A DNA stretch of 64,000 nucleotides, taken from the NCBI GenBank assembly GCA_018401995.1, contig JAGYJR010000002.1:124001-188000 (forward strand), given 5' to 3'. The notes under the pieces are model-generated. The model was not told the DNA's origin and ran no database searches. It worked only from the letters and a program-made list of their open reading frames with translations. Shown piece after piece: positions 46,101 through 52,682 of this stretch. Source of the stretch: Flavobacterium sp. (GTDB lineage Bacteria > Bacteroidota > Bacteroidia > Flavobacteriales > Flavobacteriaceae). How positions within the stretch are numbered: the first letter of the stretch is position 1; every line of letters begins with the position of its first letter. Position numbers and translations under genes: made by a program.

Positions 46101-48626
46101 ACCCCAGCAGGTCCATCGGTTGATGCTACTGGATTGATCACAGGTATGACTATTGGAACGAGTTACACCGTAACAGCAAGTAATGCAACATGTACATCAG
46201 CGGATTCTGCAGCATTTAGTAATGCAACACAATTGATAACACCTGATGTTCCAACCCTTACAATTACAGCACCGACATGTACTGCTTCAGGCTTTGCAAC
46301 GATAACGAATTATGATGGAACATTAACCTATGATTTCACTCCAGCAGGTCCAACAGTTGATGCTACAGGATTAATTTCAGGAATGACTTTTGGAACGTCC
46401 TATACAGTAGCAGCAGGTAACACAACGTGTACTTCAGCAGCATCTACTTCATTTAATATTTCGGATCAATTGCCAGCTCCAGTTGTTACAAGTGTAACTA
46501 ATAATGGTCCAATTTGTGAAGGAGCAAATGTTGTGTTTACAATAACAGGAACGCCTAATGCGGTTGTATCTTATTCAGGAGTTATAGGAGTTCCAGCTAG
46601 TGCAGTAACATTAAGTGCTAGTGGACAAGCTACGGTAACAGTAAATGGAGTAACAACCAATCAAACGATAACATTAAATACAGTTACTAATCCTGTAACA
46701 GGATGTAGTGCAGTTATAAGCAATACAGACACAGCGACTATTTTACCATTACCAACAGCGAATTTAAGTTCAGCTAATCCAGCTACATGTTCGGGAGGTT
46801 CTGTGGTATTGAATTTTACAGGAACGCCTAATGCTATTGTTTCTTTCACAGACGGAACGAATAATTATAGTGTTACTTTAGATGCTACAGGAGTTAATAA
46901 CTATACTACGCCACCTATCTCAAGCACTACCACGTTTACTTTAACAAGTGTAGTTACAACAGACACGCCTTCATGTTCGCAAACAGTAGGAGATAGTGTA
47001 ACAATTACAATTACCCCACGCCCAGTAATGACGGTTTCACCTAATCCATTAGTATTGTGTAATGGAGCCACGATGAATTTGGTATTGAATAGTAATGTAA
47101 CAGGAACGACCTACACTTGGTCTGCATCGACTACTAATATTGAAGGATCGTTTATATTGAGTGGCGATGAATCTGATATTAATCAGTTGGTTGAATTACA
47201 AGACCCTATTGTTGTTGGATTTGTGACCATAGTTGCAATTCCACGAGCTAATAATTGTGATGGAGATCCAGTTACGATTCAAGTTGTTGTTAATCCTGTT
47301 CCAGAGATTACAGATGTTAACGTAAGCGCAGAGACGATTTGTTCTAATAATGAAGTATCGATAAGTGTAGTTGGTATTCCAAGTGGACTAAGTTATACTT
47401 GGCAAGCTATTAATACTAACGGAGTAACAATTGTTGGAGGCGTAACTAGTGGTACAAGTGCTACGGGTGATATTGATGTTACTTTAGTTACTACCGATCC
47501 ATTAGTAGCAGGAACGATTCAGTTTGAGATTACTCCAATTCGTAATGGATGTACTGGAGCATCAGTTGTCACTCCAGTTATTACGGTTAATCCGATTCCT
47601 GGTACTCCAATTGGTTTACCGGTATCTGAAATTTGTAGTGGAGAGAATGCGAATTTGAATATTTCAGTAACGCCATTAATGGCAGGTACAGAGTTAGATT
47701 GGGAAGTAGTTGAGGCTGTCAATATAACAGCAGGTTATGCTACTCAAGGTTCAGGAGTATCACCAATATTGATTGATGATATATTGATTAATGAAACGGA
47801 TCAACAAGGATTTATCCGTTACCGTGTTACTTCACGTTTGAATGGCTGTATTGGAAATACTACAGACTTTATAGTTAGAGTAAATCCATTACCACTTCCA
47901 TCGTTACAAGACGGAGCGATTTGTGTTGACGCATCTGGAGTTACTTTCCAAACGTATGTTCTAAATAGTGGAATAAGTGGAGTTATATATGATTTTGATT
48001 GGTACTACAATGGTACATTGATTGCCGGAGCAACAGGAAATAGTTACACGGCAACACAACCAGGAACGTATTCCTTAATTGTAACCAATACGGTAACAGG
48101 ATGTATTTCAGAGGAGGTTTTTGCTGATGTAATAGAAGTACAACCCGCTACAGCAGTATCAGCTACAGTTACAGATGCATTTTCAGATAACGCTACCATT
48201 ACGGTAAGTGTAACAGGCGGATCAGGAACATTGTTATATCAATTGGATGATGAAGGCTTCCAAGAATCAAATGTTTTCATAGGAGTTTCAGCAGGATTAC
48301 ATACAGTGACTGTAGTAGACACCCAAGGATGTACCTATTTGACAATAGAAGTATTGGTAATAGATTATCCACCATTCTTCACACCAAATGGAGATGGATT
48401 TAATGATACATGGAATATTTTTTCATTAAATGGTCAAACTAATGCAAAAATTTATATCTTTGACAGATATGGAAAATTGATAAAACAATTGAGTCCAGCA
48501 GGAGCAGGTTGGGATGGAAGATTAAACGGAGTTGATCTCCCTTCTACCGATTATTGGTTTACAGTTGATTACCTTGAAAATGAACAACAAAAAACTTTTA
48601 AAGCGCATTTCTCATTAATACGTTAA
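43161..48626 (+). CDS. T9SS type B sorted cell-surface protein with choice-of-anchor L domain and repeats
   Basis: Large secreted or cell-surface protein, 1821 residues, GTG start. Signal peptide is about 1-20 (FVVLFIHSNSFSQ). Residues about 35-275 match a choice-of-anchor L domain (SGVILSTGNSLV, EFNYVFASEEYPEF). Immunoglobulin-like/PKD-type beta modules follow. Residues 633-1106 are six 79-residue repeats encoded by an exact 237-bp period. Residues about 1735-1821 form the type B T9SS C-terminal sorting domain (FFTPNGDGFNDTWNI, YDR-type FDRYGKLI and WDGRLNG), so export through SprA is expected. Paired Cys residues in each repeat suggest disulfides. The SprF-like gene follows five bases after. 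Function as adhesin is inference. Confidence 0.9.
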   Translation: MKKILLFFVVLFIHSNSFSQVLIDQTKTPAEITIQDLIGAGVTVSNITFNGTAANASIVMDQIGLFSNGLTSPVNIDSGVILSTGNSLVAQIGPATQVGGASQASTSPVVGDADLATLVTGTIRNVAVLEFDFVPTSSFVEFNYVFASEEYPEFTPCSTASPINDVFGFFISGPGITGPFSNSAENIALIPGTTLPISINNINDCSPYNAFYVDNSSFIDPVTGLVNPNTVQYDGMTTVLTARSNVQCGQTYHIKLAIANVSDNGWDSAVFLQANSFTIPTVSLGPDRFFCGAATCVDITATFAQTLPTGFNPTFNWYLNGVLQTTTTVPTLNVCQSGTWTVEVLTPGCANVVTSDDIEVGFIGVVPFNPIPPIVATPGECNPVIDLTVYEAALVAPQDPAGFVFVYYDENFDVIADPTTFSPTATTIVGVEIFNGPCSNFDIVDVIVDCVPASCQLDLTSAATTTNQTICIGEAVTDITYTFSGDATNASVIDLPTGVSATVSSGVVTISGTPTATGSFTYTVTTTGCTPELSLQGTITIATAPVFTSLLSNTPICSGEDAIFTLQGSAGATVEYTIDGGTIQTETLDASGEVIITIPSVTANTTIQLAEISIGSCTVTLIDNTTVVVNPIPDVPTIDVTAPTCALAGFATITNYDITFTYTFTPAGPTISATGLVENILYGTSYVVNVNNGNCTSADSTPFIVQDILAVPDVPTLAITAPTCTASGFATITNYDGTLTYDFTPAGPTVDASGLISGMTFGTSYEVAANNGSCVSANSLAFSIDDILPTPAVPTIATTAPTCTADGFSELTNYDATLTYTFTPAGPSVDATGLITGMTIGTSYTVTASNATCTSADSAAFSNATQLITPDVPTLTITAPTCTASGFATITNYDGTLTYDFTPAGPTVDASGLISGMTFGTSYEVAANNGSCVSANSLAFSIDDILPTPAVPTIATTAPTCTADGFSELTNYDATLTYTFTPAGPSVDATGLITGMTIGTSYTVTASNATCTSADSAAFSNATQLITPDVPTLTITAPTCTASGFATITNYDGTLTYDFTPAGPTVDATGLISGMTFGTSYTVAAGNTTCTSAASTSFNISDQLPAPVVTSVTNNGPICEGANVVFTITGTPNAVVSYSGVIGVPASAVTLSASGQATVTVNGVTTNQTITLNTVTNPVTGCSAVISNTDTATILPLPTANLSSANPATCSGGSVVLNFTGTPNAIVSFTDGTNNYSVTLDATGVNNYTTPPISSTTTFTLTSVVTTDTPSCSQTVGDSVTITITPRPVMTVSPNPLVLCNGATMNLVLNSNVTGTTYTWSASTTNIEGSFILSGDESDINQLVELQDPIVVGFVTIVAIPRANNCDGDPVTIQVVVNPVPEITDVNVSAETICSNNEVSISVVGIPSGLSYTWQAINTNGVTIVGGVTSGTSATGDIDVTLVTTDPLVAGTIQFEITPIRNGCTGASVVTPVITVNPIPGTPIGLPVSEICSGENANLNISVTPLMAGTELDWEVVEAVNITAGYATQGSGVSPILIDDILINETDQQGFIRYRVTSRLNGCIGNTTDFIVRVNPLPLPSLQDGAICVDASGVTFQTYVLNSGISGVIYDFDWYYNGTLIAGATGNSYTATQPGTYSLIVTNTVTGCISEEVFADVIEVQPATAVSATVTDAFSDNATITVSVTGGSGTLLYQLDDEGFQESNVFIGVSAGLHTVTVVDTQGCTYLTIEVLVIDYPPFFTPNGDGFNDTWNIFSLNGQTNAKIYIFDRYGKLIKQLSPAGAGWDGRLNGVDLPSTDYWFTVDYLENEQQKTFKAHFSLIR
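45057..46478 (+). repeat. Six tandem 237-bp repeats in the T9SS surface protein
   Basis: Units start at 45057, 45294, 45531, 45768, 46005 and 46242 with an exact 237-bp (79-codon) period. Alternating A and B unit types make a 474-bp higher-order repeat: 45294-45767 and 45768-46241 are nearly identical in DNA sequence, with only scattered single-base differences. Confidence 0.95.
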
Positions 48627-48631
48627 CAAAA

Positions 48632-49636
48632 ATGAATTTTAAAAAAGGATACTTATTTTTAGCTTTTTTATTGTCGCAATTAGCATTTTCACAAGAAGGT
48701 GTTGCGGTTTATTCAGATTATTTATCTGATAATTATTATTTAATTCACCCTTCGATGGCAGGTGCTGCAAATTGTGGTAAAGTAAGATTAACTGCTCGCC
48801 AACAGTGGATGGGTCAAGAAAATGCCCCAGCACTTCAAACAGTAAGTTTTAATACTGCTTTGGATGAAGATGGTGTATCAGGAGTGGGTATGATTATTTT
48901 TAATGATAAAAATGGTTATCACTCGCAAAGAGGAGCGAAATTGACTTATGCGCATCATTTAAGATTCTCAAGAAGTACAGCTGATTTAAATCAATTATCT
49001 TTTGGTTTAAGTGGTGCTTTTGTTCAAAGTACAATTGACGGTACTGATTTTATTGAATTTGATCCACGAATTGTGCCAGGTGTGATTCAGAAGGATGCTT
49101 ATTTTAATGTAGATCTTGGTGTTTCTTATCATTATATGGATTTCTTTACGCATGTAACAGTAAAAAACTTTCTTGCAAATAGAAGAGAGTTATATACAGA
49201 AGAAATAGAGTCTGATAATTTGAGAAAAATTTTATGGAGTGCTGGTGCTGTTTTTGGTGATGCAGATCGTATTATGTTTGAGCCTTCTTTTATGTTTCAA
49301 TGGATTCCTGAAACTAAAGAGAGAACTATTGATTTAAACATGAAAGTTTACAAAAATCTTGATTTTGGTAGAATGTGGGGAGGACTTTCATATAGAAGGG
49401 CTTTCGATCAAGCGGAATATTTAGCAAGTAATGGAACTTCAATTGAGAGACAACGTTTGCAGTATATAACACCGATTGTTGGGGTTAATTACAAAAAATT
49501 CATGTTCGCTTATACCTATTCACATTTGTTAGGTGATATTAAGTTTGACAATGGTGGATTCCATCAAATTACACTTGGATTTGATGTGTTCTGTAGAGCT
49601 GCAGACTGGGATTGTAACTGTCCAGCTGTAAACTAA
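48632..49636 (+). CDS. PorP/SprF family T9SS outer membrane protein
   Basis: Outer-membrane beta-barrel of the PorP/SprF family. In Flavobacterium, SprF is needed to secrete the adhesin SprB, and SprF-like genes lie directly after genes for type B cargo proteins. The 334-residue product has a signal peptide (FLLSQLAFSQ), the family start YSDYLSDNYYLIHPSMAGAA, then RQQWMGQENAP, and a barrel ending in ITLGFDVFCR followed by a Cys-containing tail (AADWDCNCPAVN). It starts five bases after the large repeat protein, so the two are an operon; it ends in a terminator at 49656. Confidence 0.93.
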   Translation: MNFKKGYLFLAFLLSQLAFSQEGVAVYSDYLSDNYYLIHPSMAGAANCGKVRLTARQQWMGQENAPALQTVSFNTALDEDGVSGVGMIIFNDKNGYHSQRGAKLTYAHHLRFSRSTADLNQLSFGLSGAFVQSTIDGTDFIEFDPRIVPGVIQKDAYFNVDLGVSYHYMDFFTHVTVKNFLANRRELYTEEIESDNLRKILWSAGAVFGDADRIMFEPSFMFQWIPETKERTIDLNMKVYKNLDFGRMWGGLSYRRAFDQAEYLASNGTSIERQRLQYITPIVGVNYKKFMFAYTYSHLLGDIKFDNGGFHQITLGFDVFCRAADWDCNCPAVN

Positions 49637-49655
49637 TTGATAAAAAATATTTAAT

Positions 49656-49682
49656 ATGTCCCGATTTTTCGGGACATTTTTA
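49656..49682 (+). terminator. Rho-independent terminator after the sprF-like gene
   Basis: Nine-base stem ATGTCCCGA (49656-49664) and TCGGGACAT (49669-49677), TTTT loop, T-rich tail. Confidence 0.9.
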
Positions 49683-49693
49683 TTACACATAAT

Positions 49694-50212
49694 ATGATAA
49701 TAAAAGCGGTAAACGGGAAATCACCACAAATTCCGGAAGATTGTTACGTAGCTGAAAACGCTACGATTGTTGGTGATGTAAAAATTGGTGATCAATGTAG
49801 TATTTGGTTTAATGCTGTTGTTCGGGGCGATGTAAATTCAATAACTATTGGAAATAAGGTTAATATTCAGGATGGTGCCGTAATTCATTGTACTTATGAA
49901 AAGCATCCAACATTAATTGGGAATAATGTTTCGATTGGACATAATGCAATTGTGCATGGATGTACCATTCATGATAATGTTTTAATTGGGATGGGAGCCA
50001 TCGTTATGGATAATTGTGTTGTTGAAAGCAATGCAATAGTAGCCGCTGGCTCAGTAATTACGCAAAACACAGTTGTTCCTTCAGGTACAATTTATGCAGG
50101 AGTTCCAGCGAAAAAAGTTAAAGATATTAATCAAAGTGATTTTGCAGGGGAAATAGAGAGAATTTCTAATAATTACGTAATGTATTCGGGTTGGTTTAAA
50201 GACCAAGATTAA
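49694..50212 (+). CDS. Gamma-carbonic anhydrase family protein
   Basis: Left-handed beta-helix hexapeptide-repeat protein of the gamma-carbonic anhydrase/PaaY/YrdA family, forming zinc trimers. The 172-residue product has the hexapeptide repeats (VGDVKIGDQCSIWFNAVVRG) and zinc-ligand histidines in VIHCTYEKH and SIGHNAIVHG. Whether it hydrates CO2 or acts on another substrate cannot be judged. It overlaps the convergent murI gene by four bases (shared stop region), with no terminator between them. Confidence 0.9.
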   Translation: MIIKAVNGKSPQIPEDCYVAENATIVGDVKIGDQCSIWFNAVVRGDVNSITIGNKVNIQDGAVIHCTYEKHPTLIGNNVSIGHNAIVHGCTIHDNVLIGMGAIVMDNCVVESNAIVAAGSVITQNTVVPSGTIYAGVPAKKVKDINQSDFAGEIERISNNYVMYSGWFKDQD

Positions 50213-50991
50213 AAATCGCGATAAAAAACATCGTCTTTCCTTTGAATTATGTAGGATAAAATTTCTGGATTTCCATTAGAATAAAAAATGTTTTTACCTT
50301 GATTGATTTTAGAATTTAAAAGGTTATTTTTTTCTAATACCAATTTAGTTTGTTTTGCAACTGCTTCTCCAGAATCTATTATTGTTATATTTTTTGGGAG
50401 TATTTTTTGTATTTGCGGAATTAAATAAGGATAATGACTACAACCTAAAACTAGATAATCTATTTTGTTTGTTATCATTGGTTCTAAGTATTTTTTTAGT
50501 AATTGTTTAGTTTTATTAGAATTTATTTCACCATTTTCTATTAAATCTACTAAGCCATAACCAATTTGCTCCATCACTTCAATATCAGTGAATCTAGAAA
50601 CTGTTTCATGAAACAACTCACTATTTAATGTTCCTTTTGTTGCAAGTATTCCAATCTTGTGCGTTTTAGTGTGAATTGCGGCTGGTTTAATAGCTGGTTC
50701 AATACCAATAAAAGGAATATCGTATTTTTCTCTTAGAACTTTAATCGCATTAGTAGTTGCTGTATTACAAGCTACTACAATTATTTTACTATTTAAGTTC
50801 AATAGGAATTCGGTATTCTTACAGCTTAAATGGATGATTTCCTCTTTTGTTTTTTGTCCGTAAGGTGCATTTTTACTATCTGCAAGGTAAATTGTGTTTT
50901 CATGTGGAAGTAATTTGTTTACTTCTGTCCATATTGAAGTTCCACCCACGCCTGAGTCAAATAGTCCTATTGGATTTAATGTTGAGATCAT
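50209..50991 (-). CDS. murI: Glutamate racemase
   Basis: Cofactor-independent racemase making D-glutamate for peptidoglycan. The 260-residue product has the two catalytic cysteines Cys75 (VVACNTATTN) and Cys184 (VLGCSHYP) and Asp12 in FDSGVGG. Its stop overlaps that of the convergent carbonic anhydrase gene. A promoter element lies four bases before the ATG, so the mRNA may be leaderless. It follows the OmpH/bamA gene block but is separated from it by a terminator. Confidence 0.96.
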   Translation of the reverse strand: MISTLNPIGLFDSGVGGTSIWTEVNKLLPHENTIYLADSKNAPYGQKTKEEIIHLSCKNTEFLLNLNSKIIVVACNTATTNAIKVLREKYDIPFIGIEPAIKPAAIHTKTHKIGILATKGTLNSELFHETVSRFTDIEVMEQIGYGLVDLIENGEINSNKTKQLLKKYLEPMITNKIDYLVLGCSHYPYLIPQIQKILPKNITIIDSGEAVAKQTKLVLEKNNLLNSKINQGKNIFYSNGNPEILSYIIQRKDDVFYRDF

Positions 50992-50995
50992 AAAA

Positions 50996-51003
50996 CAAAT
51001 GTA
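50996..51003 (-). promoter_or_regulatory. Predicted murI promoter -7 element (TACATTTG)
   Basis: Exact TAnnTTTG on the minus strand with a TTG at 51025-51027, 21 bases upstream, inside the loop of the preceding terminator. Four bases separate it from the murI ATG, implying a leaderless mRNA. Confidence 0.5.
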
Positions 51004-51042
51004 AAAAAAAACTGCTCAAAAATTCAATTATTTTTGAGCAGT
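51003..51042 (-). terminator. Rho-independent terminator of the ompH/bamA block
   Basis: ACTGCTCAAAAA (51011-51022) and TTTTTGAGCAGT (51031-51042) form a 12-bp stem; on the minus strand it is followed by a T-tract (51003-51010 complement). Confidence 0.86.
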
Positions 51043-51062
51043 TTAATTATAATTATTTGGTT

Positions 51063-51566
51063 TTAGAAACCTAATTCTTTCTTAACATCCATCAAAAGGT
51101 TAGTTCCATTTGCAACTAAAACACCACTTCCGTTTGTTGCGTCAAGAACATATTCAAATCCTTTAGCTTTAGCTACTTTTTGAATTGCTGCTTGTGCTTT
51201 TTCTAAAATTGGCTTTAATAAATCTACTTCCTTTTGTTGTAATTCTTTTCCAGCACTTTGTTGGTACTGTTGAATACGAGTTCCCATATCTTGCATTTCT
51301 TTTGATCGAGCATCGTTTGTTGCGTCACCTGCAGTTGGAGCTTCTTGCTCGTATTTTTGTAATTTAGTTTGGTATTCTTGTACCATTGTACGATATTCTT
51401 TATCGTACTGTTCTTTGATTTTGTCTAATTGAGATTGAGCTGTTTTCATTTCTGGCATACTCGTCATTAATTCTTGAACATCAATGTGAGCTACTTTTGA
51501 TTGAGCGTTTATTTGTGTTCCTACAAAAAGAACAAGTGCAATTACTAAGGTTTTAATTTGTTTCAT
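51063..51566 (-). CDS. OmpH/Skp family periplasmic chaperone
   Basis: Skp-like trimeric chaperone that holds outer-membrane proteins on the way to BamA. The 167-residue product has a signal peptide (ALVLFVGTQINAQ), the family start KVAHIDVQELMTSMPEMK, a coiled-coil arm (about 40-110) and the end module GFEYVLDATNGSGVLVANG. It is the last gene of the leftward uppS-bamA-ompH-ompH block, 32 bp after the longer paralogue, and is followed by a terminator. Confidence 0.92.
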   Translation of the reverse strand: MKQIKTLVIALVLFVGTQINAQSKVAHIDVQELMTSMPEMKTAQSQLDKIKEQYDKEYRTMVQEYQTKLQKYEQEAPTAGDATNDARSKEMQDMGTRIQQYQQSAGKELQQKEVDLLKPILEKAQAAIQKVAKAKGFEYVLDATNGSGVLVANGTNLLMDVKKELGF

Positions 51567-51598
51567 TTTACTATTATTTAATTCAGGTTTATTATTAT

Positions 51599-52579
51599 TT
51601 AATCGTTGGTTTTATTTTCTCTTTCTTTTTTTGCAGCTTCTCTTTCTTCAAGAATTTTTTTTCTTCTTTCTTCTAGAGCCTTTTTTCTTTCTTCGGCTTT
51701 TCTAGCTTTCTCTTCTTCTGCTTGTTTTCTTTTCTCTTCAGGGCTTAAAGTTTCAGTTTTATCTTTAACGTCTTCAATTTCTTTAGCCTCTGTACTATCC
51801 TTTTCAATTACTGTGCCATTTTTTTTAGCCTCGCGCTCTTCAATCAATTTTTGTCTTCTTTCTTCTGCTGCTTTTTTTCTTTCTTCAATTAATTTTTCAC
51901 GTTCTGCCTTTTTCTCTTCAAGTAACTTTTCTCTAGCTAACTTCTTTTCCTCTAATACTTTTTTTCTTTCGGCTAAAGCTGGATTTTCGTCTTCCATATC
52001 TTCTAGTGCTTCTTTGCTTTCTTGCTCTTTGAGTTGTTTTTTAGATAATTTTTCTCTGTTTTGAGCTCTTCCAATTGCACGTATCACCTGATCACTGATG
52101 TCGTATCTTTGGGCAGCAAATAATATGGTTAAATCTGAAGATTTGTCAAAAATGAAGTCGTATTTTTTTTGTTCAGAAATGTCTTGAATTGCTGTGAAAA
52201 CTTGATCTTGGATTGGTTTAATTAGCATTGTTCTTTGAACAATTAAATCGCCTGTTGCACCAAACCTTTTTTCTTGATATTCTAAAAGTGCTTTCTCTTG
52301 AAAAGCAATTTCTTCTTCTCTTTCTTCAATTAATTCTTTTGTTAAAAGAACTCTTTCTGTATTTAATGATTCTTTTAGTTTATTTATATCATTTCGTTTC
52401 AGCTCAATTTCTTGCTTCCATTTTAGCGCTTTTTGTTCTAATTGATTTTTAGTTTCTGCATATTCAGGAACTTTTTCCAAAATATAATCCATATCAATAT
52501 AGCCAATTTTAACACCTCTACCTTGAGAGTATGTTAAAAGTGAGCAAGCTAGAGCTAAAAGTAAAATTATTTTTTTCAT
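51599..52579 (-). CDS. OmpH/Skp family protein with long charged C-terminal extension
   Basis: Second OmpH-family protein, 326 residues. The signal peptide (LLLALACSLLTYSQG) and the Skp-like part (about 22-170, YIDMDYILEKVPEYAETKNQ) are normal. The remaining 155 residues are almost only Glu, Lys, Arg, Ala and Leu (EERKKAAEERRQKLIEER type), predicted as a long single alpha-helix or coiled coil. The extension roughly doubles the usual Skp length. It lies 103 bp after bamA, whose product it probably serves, and before the short paralogue. Confidence 0.9.
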   Translation of the reverse strand: MKKIILLLALACSLLTYSQGRGVKIGYIDMDYILEKVPEYAETKNQLEQKALKWKQEIELKRNDINKLKESLNTERVLLTKELIEEREEEIAFQEKALLEYQEKRFGATGDLIVQRTMLIKPIQDQVFTAIQDISEQKKYDFIFDKSSDLTILFAAQRYDISDQVIRAIGRAQNREKLSKKQLKEQESKEALEDMEDENPALAERKKVLEEKKLAREKLLEEKKAEREKLIEERKKAAEERRQKLIEEREAKKNGTVIEKDSTEAKEIEDVKDKTETLSPEEKRKQAEEEKARKAEERKKALEERRKKILEEREAAKKERENKTND

Positions 52580-52682
52580 GATAAGTTTTTAAGTTTCACT
52601 GAAAAATTTCAATTATAAATCATTTCGAAAGATAAGAAATATTTCTAATTGTTAATTTCCATTTATTAAAAACGTTTAAAAA

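Noticed and set aside
45057..46478. 237-bp repeats as a possible mobile element or assembly artefact
   Set aside because: The repeats keep one reading frame, encode 79-residue modules and the first and last units are clearly diverged, so they are genuine protein repeats; exact copy number may still be uncertain.
51606..52064. Ser/Phe-rich plus-strand frame opposite the charged OmpH tail
   Set aside because: Low-complexity complement of Glu/Lys repeats; the minus-strand frame has a signal peptide and Skp domain.
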